A DNA stretch of 64,000 bases from Amycolatopsis thermophila (GTDB lineage: Bacteria > Actinomycetota > Actinomycetes > Mycobacteriales > Pseudonocardiaceae): contig NZ_JAUSUT010000001.1 in the NCBI RefSeq assembly GCF_030814215.1, positions 5,642,001 through 5,706,000 of the forward strand, in the 5' to 3' direction. A model generated the notes under the pieces. That model made no database searches. It was not told the origin of the DNA and worked only from the letters and a program-made list of their open reading frames with translations. Of the stretch, positions 24,612 to 33,735 are shown piece by piece. Both the position numbers and the translations under genes were made by a program. How positions within the stretch are numbered: position 1 is the first letter of the stretch; each line of letters opens with the position of its first letter.

Positions 24612-25164
24612 GGCGCAGGAGTTACCCCGGTGCCGGAGGGACTAATCTCCTTCCTTCGGGCCGCGTAGCGTGCTCAGCGTGGTGATCACCGGGGAGTCGC
24701 GGACACTGGGCCTGGTGATCCACCCGGCCGGATCGGTGGAGTCGCCGGTGCGGACCGTCACCGCCTCGAGCGGAGTTCGTCGGTGGACACAGTGGACCGT
24801 GCGCCGCCGGCCCGAGATCCGGTGCTGTCGCCGTCCGCGCCCGCGGTCGCGGCCACCCCGGTCGCGTCGAGGACCGGCAGCAGCCGCGGCGTGCTGCTCG
24901 GGCCGCAGGAGGAGTCCGGCTGCACCTCGCGCGGGACAGCGTGCCGGTCGGGGTCGAGGTCGACGGCGGCGGGCGCACGCCGGCCGCAGCCGGGTGAAGC
25001 TGAGCCTGCCCGGCCTGCCGCTGCGGCCGGACCAGCTGCCGGCGCTGATCCCGGAGAACCTGCGGTGGCCCCCGGACCCCTGACCCCGCACCTGTGCGCG
25101 GAGTGGCGGTGGGTCCGCGGCGGGCCTACCGTGTCCCTTTCGGGCTGCGGAAAGGGGAACCGTC
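24612..25164. other. Unassigned 550-bp stretch, perhaps a gene remnant
   Basis: No intact gene recognised. On the plus strand, fragments in different frames look protein-like: a beta-rich VVITGESRTLGLVIHPAGSV near 24680 and, near 24990-25080, VKLSLPGLPLRPDQLPALIP. The middle is low-complexity Arg/Pro/Ala. This could be a frame-broken gene, but I cannot name its family. The last 60 bases hold the promoter and GGAAAGGGGA ribosome-binding site of the next gene. Confidence 0.3.
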
Positions 25165-25773
25165 ATGGCCGTCGACCAGCCCTCCGGGGCGTTCCGCATC
25201 ACCTTCGGGCAGGACATGGCCCGTGAGCTGCAGCGGGTGACCGGCCGGTGGTGGGTGGTGGCCGGCCTGGGGCTCGCCACCACGGTGCTCGGGGTGCTGT
25301 TGCTGGCCAACCTGGCCGCCGCGGTCGGGACTCTCGCGGTGCTCGTCGCGATCGCGCTGTTCGCCGAGGGCATCGACGAGATCGTCACCGCCGACCGGCA
25401 CCGCACCCACTGGCCGTCCTACCTGCTGGGGGCGGTGTGGATCGCCGTCGGCGTGATCGCGCTCGCCTGGCCCGGCATCACGCTGCTCACCCTGGCCGTG
25501 GTGGTCGGGATCGGCTTCATCGTCAACGGCCTCGGCCAGATCGGGGCGTCGGTCAAGTTCCGGCGCAGCCTGCCGATGTGGGGGCTGTGGCTCGCGCTGG
25601 GCGCCATCACACTGCTGATCGGCGTGCTGGCCCTGGTCTGGCCGGGACTGACGATCCTCACCCTGGCCATCTGGCTGGGCGTGGCCCTGGTGGCGCGCGG
25701 TGTCGGGGCGCTGTGGTTCGGGCTGCAACTGCACCAGGTCCACCGCGGGGGCCACCGCGCGGCCCAGGCCTGA
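25165..25773 (+). CDS. HdeD/DUF308 family membrane protein
   Basis: A 202-residue integral membrane protein with about six segments arranged as repeats, including the recurring pattern GVLALVWPGLTILTLAIWLG. This is the DUF308 architecture of E. coli HdeD, linked there to acid resistance. It is probably monocistronic and convergent with the DUF5313 gene. Function in actinobacteria is unknown. Confidence 0.88.
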   Translation: MAVDQPSGAFRITFGQDMARELQRVTGRWWVVAGLGLATTVLGVLLLANLAAAVGTLAVLVAIALFAEGIDEIVTADRHRTHWPSYLLGAVWIAVGVIALAWPGITLLTLAVVVGIGFIVNGLGQIGASVKFRRSLPMWGLWLALGAITLLIGVLALVWPGLTILTLAIWLGVALVARGVGALWFGLQLHQVHRGGHRAAQA

Positions 25774-25774
25774 C

Positions 25775-26170
25775 TCACTCCACCTGGCGGTAGCGCGCGA
25801 TGTAGCGTTCCTTGACGGCGCGCTCGGCCTCGTCCTTGGCCGCACGGCGCACCTGGCGCCCGGTGCCGTAGGGGTAGCCGTGCTTGCGGAGGCGGTTCTC
25901 ACCGCTCTCCTCGGCGTAGACCAGGGAGTAGAAGAAGCCGACCAGGCCGGCCATCAGCACCAGGCTCAGCCGCAGGGTGAGCGGGCCGGGCAGCAGCAGC
26001 CAGACCAGCATCAGCGGCAGCAGCAGCACCGCGGCGCGGGCGGCGTGCCGCCAGAGCCAGGTGCGGGCGGTCACGTCGTGCAGCACCCACGTGCGGTGCC
26101 GCTCGGGCAGGCGGCCGCCGATGGCGTACCACAGCCACCGGAGCGGGTTGGGGCGTCGGCGATCGGTCAC
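25775..26170 (-). CDS. DUF5313 family membrane protein
   Basis: A 131-residue protein, GTG start. The N-terminus RRPNPLRWLWYAIGGRLPERH is the family signature, followed by a pair of membrane helices and a basic C-terminal tail. DUF5313 proteins are restricted to actinobacteria as far as I know and have no assigned function. It is convergent with the HdeD-like gene, their stop codons lying 1 bp apart. Confidence 0.8.
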   Translation of the reverse strand: MTDRRRPNPLRWLWYAIGGRLPERHRTWVLHDVTARTWLWRHAARAAVLLLPLMLVWLLLPGPLTLRLSLVLMAGLVGFFYSLVYAEESGENRLRKHGYPYGTGRQVRRAAKDEAERAVKERYIARYRQVE

Positions 26171-26241
26171 GGGTTCACCGTACCCTAAAAGTTAGTGCGT
26201 TAAATATCAGTGTCCCAAGCAGTTGGAGTAGGCTGGCCCAC

Positions 26242-26694
26242 ATGACCGCGATCGACCTGGGCGAGGATCCGCTGGCGCTGGACCGGCAGGTCTGCTTCGC
26301 CCTGTCCGTGGCCTCCCGCAGCGTCATCGGGATCTACCGGCCGCTGCTCAAGCCCTACGGCCTCACCCACCCGCAGTACCTGGTGCTGCTCGCCCTGTGG
26401 GACCGCGCCCCGCGCTCGGTGAAGGACCTGTCCGAGACGCTGCGCGCGGAACCGGCGACGCTGTCGCCGCTGTTGAAGCGGCTGGAGGCGCTGGGCTACC
26501 TGACCCGCGAGCGCAACCGCGCCGACGAGCGGGCGCTGATGGTCGACCTGACCGACTCCGGGCGTGCGCTGCGCGCGGAGGCGGAGAAGATCCCGTACCA
26601 GGTCGTGGAAACCCTCGGCATGGAGGTCGCCGAGCTCGAGCAGCTGCACACCGTCCTCGGCCGCGTGATCGCCGCGACCGACAAACTCGGCTGA
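26242..26694 (+). CDS. MarR family regulator, OhrR-like
   Basis: A 150-residue winged-helix regulator. Near the N-terminus is DRQVCFALSVASR with the peroxide-sensing Cys (residue 18) typical of OhrR, and the recognition region reads LRAEPATLSPLLKRLEALG. OhrR proteins sense organic hydroperoxides through this Cys. No ohr gene is adjacent; the neighbours are Dps and DUF5313, so the target may be distant. A close paralogue is encoded at 28360. Confidence 0.87.
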   Translation: MTAIDLGEDPLALDRQVCFALSVASRSVIGIYRPLLKPYGLTHPQYLVLLALWDRAPRSVKDLSETLRAEPATLSPLLKRLEALGYLTRERNRADERALMVDLTDSGRALRAEAEKIPYQVVETLGMEVAELEQLHTVLGRVIAATDKLG

Positions 26695-26703
26695 ACCGCG
26701 GCG

Positions 26704-26733
26704 AAGGCCTCCGGGCGTCACCCCGGAGGCCTT
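26704..26733. terminator. Bidirectional hairpin terminator
   Basis: AAGGCCTCCGGG pairs perfectly with CCCGGAGGCCTT across a 6-base loop, between the convergent MarR and dps genes, with short T/A runs at both sides. Confidence 0.85.
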
Positions 26734-26743
26734 TCCCCACCGG

Positions 26744-27202
26744 TCAGCGGGCCAGCTGCGCCTGGAACATCCAGTGCTGCTTCTCCAGGTCGGCGGTGAT
26801 GCCGATCAGGAGGTCCTGGCTGACCGGGTCCGGCTCGCCGGTCACCTCGATCCCGGCGCGCAGGCCGGTGATCGCCGCGGCGAGGACGCCGGTGACCGCC
26901 TCGACGGCCGCGGTGCCGGCCAGCGGTCCGGCGGGCAGGCCGGGCAGCGTGGACTCGGTGGCGACGGTGCTCGCCCGGCCGTCGGGGGAGACGCCGAGGG
27001 CGGCCAGGCGCTCGGCGACGCCGTCGGCGTGCTCGCGGGCCAGGTCGGCGAGTTCGTCCAGGTGCAGGTGGATGTCGCGGAAGTGCGGGCCGGTGACGTT
27101 CCAGTGCGCCTGCTTGGCGAGCAGGCCCAGGTCGATCAGGTCGGTCAGGGTCCGCTGGAGCGCGGTGGCGACGGTCTTGGTGGCCACTTCGTCGAGAATC
27201 AT
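26744..27202 (-). CDS. dps: Dps-family DNA-binding ferritin
   Basis: A 152-residue Dps protein forming dodecamers that store iron and protect DNA. The inter-subunit ferroxidase ligands are all present: His33, His45, Asp60 and Glu64, two residues offset from Listeria Dps. The core reads AKQAHWNVTGPHFRDIHLHLDEL. It has no long basic tail, so DNA binding may be weak. It is convergent with an OhrR-like gene and 36 bp follow the esterase stop upstream. Confidence 0.93.
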   Translation of the reverse strand: MILDEVATKTVATALQRTLTDLIDLGLLAKQAHWNVTGPHFRDIHLHLDELADLAREHADGVAERLAALGVSPDGRASTVATESTLPGLPAGPLAGTAAVEAVTGVLAAAITGLRAGIEVTGEPDPVSQDLLIGITADLEKQHWMFQAQLAR

Positions 27203-27225
27203 GGTTCCTCCCTCGGGTACCTCGG

Positions 27226-28188
27226 TCAGTTCTGCAGGGCCTTCTTCAGCACCGCGACCGCCTGGTTGATCGCGGCCTCGGCGGCGTTGGTCTCGCGCAG
27301 CGCGTTGAGCATCACGAAGTCGTGGATGACGCCCTGGTAGCGCACGGCGGTGACGGGAACGCCGGCCCGGCGCAGCTTGTTCGCGTAGGCCTCACCCTCG
27401 TCGCGCAGCACGTCGGCCTCGGCGGTGATGACCAGCGCCGGCGGCAGCCCGGCCAGCTCCTCCAGGCTCGCCCGCAGCGGCGAGGCGGTGATCTCGGCGC
27501 GCTGCGCGGGGTCGCCGGTGTACTGGTCCCAGAACCACTTCATGCCGTCGAGGGAGAGGAAGTAGCCGGTGGCGAACTGCTGGTAGGAACCGGTGTCGAA
27601 GCCGGCGTCGGTCACCGGGTAGAACAGCACCTGCTGGCGGAAGGTGACATCGCCGCGCTGCTTGGCCAGGATCGTCACCGCCGCGGTCATGTTCCCGCCG
27701 ACGGAGTCGCCGGCGATCGCCAGGCGGCCGGCGTCCAAGCCGTGCCGCGCGCCCTCCCGCACGATCCACTGGGCGGCGGCGTAGTTCTGCTCGAGCGCGA
27801 CCGGGTAGCGGGCCTCGGGGGAGCGGTCGTAGTCGGGGAAGACGACGGCGGCGCCGGTGCCGGTGGCGATCTCGCGGATGAGCCGGTCGTGGGTGTGCGC
27901 GTTGCCGAACACCCAGCCCGCGCCGTGGAGGTAGAGGACGACGGGCAGCGTGCCGGTGGCGCCGGCGGGGCGGACGATGCGCAGCCGCACCTGGCCGGTC
28001 GGCCCGCCCTCGATGGTCAGGTCCTCGATGTCGGCGTTCGGCTTGGCGATCTCCGACGATTGCACCTCGTCGACGGCCTTGCGGCCCTCCTCGGGCGGAA
28101 GCTGGAACAGGTACGGCGGGTTGTCCGTCGCCTCGGCGAAGGCCTGTGCGGCGTGTTCCAGAGCCAGGTTGTGCGGGTTCGCGGTCAC
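27226..28188 (-). CDS. HSL-family alpha/beta hydrolase (esterase)
   Basis: A 320-residue carboxylesterase. It has HGAGW (oxyanion hole, residues 88-92), GDSVGGN (nucleophile Ser near 165), and a C-terminal Asp in EADVLRDEG and His in GVIHDFVM. I chose GTG 28188 after AGGAGA; the frame stays open far upstream but overlaps the divergent MarR gene. It is divergent from the OhrR-like regulator at 28360, which probably controls it. The substrate is unknown. Confidence 0.9.
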   Translation of the reverse strand: MTANPHNLALEHAAQAFAEATDNPPYLFQLPPEEGRKAVDEVQSSEIAKPNADIEDLTIEGGPTGQVRLRIVRPAGATGTLPVVLYLHGAGWVFGNAHTHDRLIREIATGTGAAVVFPDYDRSPEARYPVALEQNYAAAQWIVREGARHGLDAGRLAIAGDSVGGNMTAAVTILAKQRGDVTFRQQVLFYPVTDAGFDTGSYQQFATGYFLSLDGMKWFWDQYTGDPAQRAEITASPLRASLEELAGLPPALVITAEADVLRDEGEAYANKLRRAGVPVTAVRYQGVIHDFVMLNALRETNAAEAAINQAVAVLKKALQN

Positions 28189-28254
28189 GGCTGTCTCCTG
28201 AAAGCTTCCGGGGGGGGACCGGGTGGTTTCCCGATCGGTCTGTTGGATCAAACC

Positions 28255-28270
28255 AAATTGCGCACAACTT
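28255..28270. promoter_or_regulatory. OhrR/MarR-type operator candidate
   Basis: AAATTGCGCACAACTT is an imperfect palindrome (12 of 16 positions symmetric) with AT-rich arms, standing out in GC-rich DNA. It lies between the divergent esterase and MarR genes. A related sequence, AAGTTAGTGCG, lies before the paralogous regulator near 26190. Confidence 0.5.
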
Positions 28271-28359
28271 AATTGCCTATTATGGGATGTGTCACGTCCG
28301 GATGGCGTGGCCCCGCCCGGTGCGCGAGGATCGACTGTTGACCAGTCCAAGGAGGAGTC

Positions 28360-28818
28360 ATGGCGGAACCGGCCGTGCCGCGGCTCGACGATCAGGTCTG
28401 CTTCGCGCTCTACGCCGCCTCCCGTGCGGTCACCTCGCTGTACCGGCCGCTGCTGGACGAACTGGGGCTGACCTACCCGCAGTACCTGGTCATGCTCGCG
28501 CTGTGGGAGCACGGTGAGCTGTCCGTGAAGGACCTGGGGCAGGCGCTGTCGCTGGACTCGGGCACGTTGTCGCCGCTGCTCAAGCGTCTCGAGAAGCTCG
28601 GCCTGGTGAGCCGGGAGCGCCGTGCCGACGACGAGCGGTCGGTGTGCATCCGGCTCACCGGCGACGGTGACCGGTTGCGGGGCAAGGCCGTGCCGCTGCC
28701 CGGCGTCATCGGCGACGCGATGGGCCTGCCGGCGCGCGAACTCGAGGAGCTGCGCGCGACCCTGCGCGAGCTGACCGACTCGGTCAACGCCTACCGCGAC
28801 GCACGAGCGAGCGTATAA
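28360..28818 (+). CDS. MarR family regulator, OhrR-like (paralogue)
   Basis: A 152-residue MarR/OhrR protein starting after AAGGAGG. The redox Cys is residue 14 in DDQVCFALYAASR, and the recognition helix region ALSLDSGTLSPLLKRLEKLG closely matches the protein at 26242, so the two are paralogues. It is divergent from an esterase gene. Its TAA stop is part of a 25-bp palindromic repeat that also occurs at 54387. Confidence 0.87.
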   Translation: MAEPAVPRLDDQVCFALYAASRAVTSLYRPLLDELGLTYPQYLVMLALWEHGELSVKDLGQALSLDSGTLSPLLKRLEKLGLVSRERRADDERSVCIRLTGDGDRLRGKAVPLPGVIGDAMGLPARELEELRATLRELTDSVNAYRDARASV

Positions 28819-28836
28819 CGACCTATACGGCGCGGC
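28812..28836. repeat. 25-bp palindromic repeat, copy 1
   Basis: CGTATA-ACGACC-TATACG followed by GCGCGGC. All 25 bases are identical to 54387-54411. The hairpin overlaps the stop codon of the MarR gene, suggesting a 3'-end processing or termination element. Confidence 0.7.
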
Positions 28837-28917
28837 CGTGTCGCGCCGCCGGTGCGTGCGATCCGGTGGTCCCGGCCCCTACCCTGCACGGAAGGGCCCC
28901 GACCGAAAGGATCTCAC

Positions 28918-30570
28918 GTGCTCGACCTCCTGGTGCGCAATGTCCGTGCGCTGACCGTTTCCGCCGAGCGTCCACGGGCGCACACCGTCGGCGTGCTGCA
29001 CGGGCGGATCGTCGGTGTCGACGAGGAGGTCGAAGGACTGTCCGCCCGCACGGTGATCGACGGCGACGGCGCGGTCCTGACCCCCGGCTTCGCCGATGCC
29101 CACAACCACATGGTCTGGTACGGCCTGTCGCTCGCCGAGGTCGACCTGTCCGCGTGCCGCACCCTGGAGGAGTTGTACGACGTGGTCGCCGCGCGGGCCG
29201 CCGAACTGCCCTCGGACGCGTGGGTGATCGGCTCGAAGTACGACGATTTCGTGCTCGGCGGGCATCCCGACCGGGCCGCCCTGGACCGCGCGGGAGGGGG
29301 ACGGGCGGTGTGGCTCAAGCACCGCTCCGCGCACATGTGCACGGTCAGCTCGGCGATCCTGGCGCAGGCCGGGGTGCTCGACGGGTCGGCACGGGTGCCC
29401 GAGGGCGGTGTCGTCGCGCGGGACGACGACGGCGCGCCGACCGGGCTGCTGGCCGAGCAGGCGCAGCAGCTGGTGGACGCGCTCGTCAAGCCGTACCCCG
29501 TGGAGGAGCTGGCGGCCGCGATCGAGCGGGCCGCGAAGGTCTACGTCGCGGAAGGGCTGACGGCCGTGACCGAGGCGGGCATCGGCGGCGGCTGGATCGG
29601 GCACAGCCCGGCCGAGGCGTCGGCCTACCAGCTGGCTCGAGCCCGCGGGGGGCTGCCGGTGCGCGTGGAGCTGATGCCGGCCAGCGAGGTGCTGCACCCG
29701 CTCGGGGCCAACCCGGCCGACAGCGGCTCGGTCGGCGTGGACCTGGGGTTGCGCAGCGGGTTCGGCGACGAGTTCCTGCGGATCGGGCCGATGAAGATCT
29801 TCACCGACGGCGCGCTGAGCAGCCGGACCGCGGCACTGACCGAACCGTTCTGCTCGCACGGTGGTCTCGGCGTGCTGCAGGACGATCCGAAGGTGCTGCG
29901 GGACACGATCATCGCGGCGCACCGCAGCGGCTGGCGGGTCGCCGCGCACGCGATCGGCGACCGGGCGATCGACCTCACGCTCGACGCGTTCGAGGAGGCG
30001 CAGCGGGTGTTGCCCCGTCCGGACGCGCGGCACCGCATCGAGCACGCGGCGATGGTGCGGCCCGATCAGCTGCCGCGGCTGGTGGCGCTGGGCGTGATCC
30101 CGGTGCCGCAGGCGCGGTTCCTGTACGAGATCGGCGACACGATGGCCGAGGCGCTCGGCGAGGCTCGGATCCCCTGGCTGTACCGGCAGAAGTCCTTTGT
30201 GGACGCCGGACTGCGGGTGCCGGGCAGTTCGGACCGGCCGTGCGTCGGCGTGGGGGCGCCGCTGGCCGGGCTGCGGTCGATGGTGGAGCGGACGACCAGC
30301 GCGGGCGTGGTGCTGAGCCCGGACGAACGGGTGGACGCGGAGGAGGCGCTGCGGGCGTACACGGTGCACCCGGCGTGGGCGTCGCACCAGGAGACCGAGC
30401 GCGGCCGGATCGCCGCGGGGCTGCTGGCGGACCTGGTGCTGCTCGACGACGACCCCACCACGGTGCCCAGTGCGCGGATCAGCGACATCGGCGTGGTGGC
30501 GACCTTCGTCGGTGGCCGGTGTGTGCACGGCGCCGGGGCGGTGCGGGCCGAGGGACCGCTGCCGGTCTGA
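28918..30570 (+). CDS. Amidohydrolase family protein (YtcJ-like)
   Basis: A metal-dependent amidohydrolase of about 550 residues, GTG 28918 after AAAGGA. The N-terminal metal site is GFADAHNHM, the carboxylated-lysine or equivalent strand lies around MKIFTDGALSSRTAAL, and later metal His residues occur in AAHAIGDRAI and RIEHAAM. The C-terminal GLLADLVLLDDDP is the usual composite-domain end. YtcJ-like enzymes hydrolyse N-acyl or lactam bonds; the substrate is unknown. It is convergent with the DUF1015 gene. Confidence 0.88.
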   Translation: MLDLLVRNVRALTVSAERPRAHTVGVLHGRIVGVDEEVEGLSARTVIDGDGAVLTPGFADAHNHMVWYGLSLAEVDLSACRTLEELYDVVAARAAELPSDAWVIGSKYDDFVLGGHPDRAALDRAGGGRAVWLKHRSAHMCTVSSAILAQAGVLDGSARVPEGGVVARDDDGAPTGLLAEQAQQLVDALVKPYPVEELAAAIERAAKVYVAEGLTAVTEAGIGGGWIGHSPAEASAYQLARARGGLPVRVELMPASEVLHPLGANPADSGSVGVDLGLRSGFGDEFLRIGPMKIFTDGALSSRTAALTEPFCSHGGLGVLQDDPKVLRDTIIAAHRSGWRVAAHAIGDRAIDLTLDAFEEAQRVLPRPDARHRIEHAAMVRPDQLPRLVALGVIPVPQARFLYEIGDTMAEALGEARIPWLYRQKSFVDAGLRVPGSSDRPCVGVGAPLAGLRSMVERTTSAGVVLSPDERVDAEEALRAYTVHPAWASHQETERGRIAAGLLADLVLLDDDPTTVPSARISDIGVVATFVGGRCVHGAGAVRAEGPLPV

Positions 30571-30589
30571 GAGCGGGCGGGCCCCGGGC

Positions 30590-31702
30590 TCACTCCAGGG
30601 AGGCCAGGAGCAGGCCGCTGCGGGGTTTGGGGGTGAAGTAGGTGCTCTTGCGGGCCATGCGGCGGCCCTGGGCGTGTGCGGCGAGCACTTCGGACAGTGG
30701 CACCGGGGCCAGCCGCAGCACGGCGTCGGTGCCGGCGGCCGGGGTGTGGCCTTCGGGCAGGGCGTGCACGTGCGGGCCCTCCGGGTCCAGGCCGAGCGCG
30801 CGGGCGAGGAGGAGGTTCTCGACGGTGGCGTGGTCGGACTCGCCGGGCGGCAGGTCGACCACCACGACACCGCCGCGGGCTTCGACGACCACGGTGCCCG
30901 CCGGCGGATCGTCCACTCCGGGCACTTCCCGGACCGGGAAACCCGCTCGCCGCCAGGCGTTCGCCAGCTCATCGCAAGTCAGGCCGGTGCCGCTGATCGT
31001 GCGGTGGATCGCGCCGATGCGCAGGTCCGGTCCGGCCGTCACGAGCGCCAGCAGGGGCGTCCCCGCTCCGGCGGCCGCCGCGACCCGGTGGTTGCCGTCG
31101 GCGACGAGCAGCGCGGCGGCGCGCACCTCGGCCAGCAACCGGTCCTGGTCCGGGCCCGGACCGGTCAGCCACAACCGGTGCGACCGCCCGGACGCGTCGG
31201 TCAGGTCCACCGCCGGCTCGCCGCGCATCGCGCCCACCGCCGCGGCCGTCAGCCCCTCGCCGGACACCGGCACGAGCATCGCCGCGCTCGTCGCGCATCC
31301 GAGCGCCCGCAGCGCGGCGGCCCGCTCGGCGACGACACTGGGGTAGACCTCCTCGCTGTGCCGGATCCGCGCCCCGACCGCGGACGGGTCCACCAGGCAC
31401 AGCACCCCGGCGGCCACCCCGTCGCGTCCGGAGATCCGGTACGGCGCCACGACGTCCCGCACCGGCCGGTAGTCGCGGGCCCGCAACCGGTCCAGCATCG
31501 CCCGCGCGCCGGGCAGCGCTGCACTCAGCGACCGGCCGGGCGGCACCCGGTGCGGGTGCTGCACGGCGAGCAGTGAATCGCCGGGCGAGGCCGCCAGCGC
31601 GGCCGCGATCTCGTCGGCATCGGCGAACTCGTCGACATCGGGGCCTTCCGGCGCCGTCGCGAGAACCCAGCCGGTGCCGATCGCGCGCGCCCACTCCGTC
31701 AT
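30590..31702 (-). CDS. DUF1015 family protein
   Basis: A 370-residue protein of the DUF1015 family, start ATG 31702. Family marks are VVAPYRIS near the N-terminus, VADGNHRVAAA in the middle and the C-terminal ARKSTYFTPKPRSGL, which is nearly invariant in the family. Often found with serine or amino-acid metabolism genes and sometimes called a SerC-kinase-like, HTH-containing protein, but no activity is certain. The next gene upstream (hydrolase at 31725) ends 22 bp before it, so they may be co-transcribed. Confidence 0.85.
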   Translation of the reverse strand: MTEWARAIGTGWVLATAPEGPDVDEFADADEIAAALAASPGDSLLAVQHPHRVPPGRSLSAALPGARAMLDRLRARDYRPVRDVVAPYRISGRDGVAAGVLCLVDPSAVGARIRHSEEVYPSVVAERAAALRALGCATSAAMLVPVSGEGLTAAAVGAMRGEPAVDLTDASGRSHRLWLTGPGPDQDRLLAEVRAAALLVADGNHRVAAAAGAGTPLLALVTAGPDLRIGAIHRTISGTGLTCDELANAWRRAGFPVREVPGVDDPPAGTVVVEARGGVVVVDLPPGESDHATVENLLLARALGLDPEGPHVHALPEGHTPAAGTDAVLRLAPVPLSEVLAAHAQGRRMARKSTYFTPKPRSGLLLASLE

Positions 31703-31724
31703 ACCCCGATCCTGCCGGACCGGG

Positions 31725-32525
31725 TCAGGACGCCGCCGACAGCTCCGCGCTGTCCTCCTCCGCACCGGCCCAGCGGGCCAGGCGCGGCGCGGCGGCCACG
31801 TAGAAGTCGGGGTCCAGACCCATCCCGGTGTGGGTGCTGCGCACCTCGACGCACTCGGCGTAGGGGTCCAGGCACAGCTGCCACGGCGCGATCGAGTCCG
31901 CCCGCGAGTACACCGCCAGCGCGGGCACCTCCGGGGGCAGCGGAGCGGCCAGCGCCCGGATGTTCTCCTCGTAGCAGGAACCGCTGAAGCAGTCGAGGTC
32001 CACCAGACCCGGGATGCCCAAAGTGGACAGACGAGCGAGGAGGCGGGCCACTCGCACCACCTTCGGGTGCGCGCCCAGCGGGTCCAGGACCGGGCTGCCG
32101 AGCATCACCAGGCCACGCACCAGGTCCGGGCGGCGGATCGCGGTGAGCCGGGCCAGCCACCCGCCGCGGCTCTGCCCGATCAGCACCACGCGGCGCCCGG
32201 TGTCCTCGGCGTGCCGCTCCAGCCGTGCCTCGATCCGGCCGACCAGCTCCGTGGTGCACCCGACGTTGAACCCGATGCGCGCACCGGTCGGCCGGTACCC
32301 GCGTGCCTTCAGCCACGCGCCGGCCAGCGTCATGCTGCGGTCGCCGAACCCGAAACCGGGCACCAGCAGGACTCCGAGCCCGGCGTCCTCCCCGGGATCG
32401 TCCGGCCGCCAGATCGGATGGCGGAGCAACCGCGGGATGTCCAGCATCGCGAGCACGAGGTGTTCGCGCGTGGCCGTGCGGATCGTTTCGCCCGCTTCGC
32501 GCGCGGGCTGGAGCAGCGTCAACAT
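31725..32525 (-). CDS. Alpha/beta hydrolase
   Basis: A 266-residue alpha/beta hydrolase, start ATG 32525 after GAGGAGG. It has an oxyanion region LLVPGFGFGD, the nucleophile elbow IGQSRGGW and a late Asp in YSRADSIAPW, with the catalytic His in RSTHTGMGLDP. This resembles triacylglycerol lipase-like hydrolases of actinobacteria. It probably shares a transcript with the DUF1015 gene. The substrate is unknown. Confidence 0.83.
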   Translation of the reverse strand: MLTLLQPAREAGETIRTATREHLVLAMLDIPRLLRHPIWRPDDPGEDAGLGVLLVPGFGFGDRSMTLAGAWLKARGYRPTGARIGFNVGCTTELVGRIEARLERHAEDTGRRVVLIGQSRGGWLARLTAIRRPDLVRGLVMLGSPVLDPLGAHPKVVRVARLLARLSTLGIPGLVDLDCFSGSCYEENIRALAAPLPPEVPALAVYSRADSIAPWQLCLDPYAECVEVRSTHTGMGLDPDFYVAAAPRLARWAGAEEDSAELSAAS

Positions 32526-32653
32526 GTGCGGCCTCCTCGCAGCTGAAGAGACCCTTGATCTACCCACGAAAACGGGTCTTGACACCTCGGGTTCGGCTCA
32601 ACGGGGCCGTTGGCGGAGATCGCCGGGTGCGGAGACCGTGTCCCGCAGTGCTT

Positions 32654-33691
32654 TCACTCGTGCACTCCGGCGCGCAGGTACCGGGCCGGGGTGGTGCCGG
32701 TCCACCGCCGGAACGCGTAGATGAAACTGGACGCCTCGGCGTACCCGAGCCGCAGGGCCACGTCCTCCACCGACAGCGCGCCGGTGGCCAGCATCTCCTC
32801 GGCCAGCGCCTGCCGCACCTCGTCGAGCAGGCCGCGGAAGCTCGTGCCCGCGTCCTCCAGGCGCCGGCGCAGGGTGCGGGTGCTCATGTTCAGCTCACGC
32901 GCCACGTCGGCCATCGACACCGCCCCGTCGACGCGGATCAGCTTGTCCCGCACCTGGTGCGCGATGCCGGAGCGGGCCCGCCGCCTGCTCACCAGGTCGC
33001 GGCACTGCGCCTCGCACAGCGCGACGGTGTGCTCGCTGGCTTGCGGAAGCGGTTGCCGGAGCGAAGCGGGGTCGACGGCGACCAGGTGGGCGGGCGCGCC
33101 GAAGCGCGGGTGGAACCCGAAGACCTCGTGGTAGCGGGCGGGGTCGGGCGGTTCCGGGAACCGGAATTCCAGGCGCCGGACGGTCAGACCGCCCGGCAGC
33201 AGGTCGTGCATCACCGTGTGGATCGCACTGACGTCGCGTTCCAGCAGGAACCGGCGCACGTCGTGCGGCAGCCGGTCGTCGCGCAGCTCGAACCGCATCT
33301 CGTCGGGGCGGGACTCCACCACCGGGAGGCAGAAGATGAAGCTGAGGTCCAGGTACCGCAGCGCGAACGTGATCGCGTCGCGCAGGGTGGGGCTGCTGAT
33401 GCAGGCGAACCCGAACACGCCGAACGTGGTGACGCGGTAGCGCACGCCCGCGTCCAGTCCCAGCCCCGGCGGGTCGCCCAGAGCGTGGACGAGGTTGCGG
33501 GCGACGGTCAGCTCCTGGTGCGCGTCGACCTGGGCGGCCGGGTCGTCGAGCCGCGCCGGGGGCAGGCCGGTACCGCTGAGCAGCGTGTCCCGGCTCACCC
33601 CGCGGTCGGTCCCGAAGCGCACGAGCAGGGCGACACTCGCGATGCCGCGCGGGAAGTCCCAGTCGCGCACGGCGGGCAGCAGCCGGGTCAT
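32654..33691 (-). CDS. AraC family regulator (VirS/OruR-like)
   Basis: A 345-residue AraC-type regulator, start ATG 33691. The N-terminal ligand domain is of the arabinose-binding/OruR kind (about 1-220) and the C-terminal double helix-turn-helix includes MADVARELNMSTRTLRRRLEDAG and VEDVALRLGYAEASSFIYAFRRW. Its architecture and its position divergent from a flavin monooxygenase copy the VirS-MymA arrangement of mycobacteria. It probably activates the rightward operon beginning at 33833. Confidence 0.88.
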   Translation of the reverse strand: MTRLLPAVRDWDFPRGIASVALLVRFGTDRGVSRDTLLSGTGLPPARLDDPAAQVDAHQELTVARNLVHALGDPPGLGLDAGVRYRVTTFGVFGFACISSPTLRDAITFALRYLDLSFIFCLPVVESRPDEMRFELRDDRLPHDVRRFLLERDVSAIHTVMHDLLPGGLTVRRLEFRFPEPPDPARYHEVFGFHPRFGAPAHLVAVDPASLRQPLPQASEHTVALCEAQCRDLVSRRRARSGIAHQVRDKLIRVDGAVSMADVARELNMSTRTLRRRLEDAGTSFRGLLDEVRQALAEEMLATGALSVEDVALRLGYAEASSFIYAFRRWTGTTPARYLRAGVHE

Positions 33692-33735
33692 GGCCGGAAG
33701 TATGGATTCCCGCGGCCACCGGTGCGCAGCCGGGG

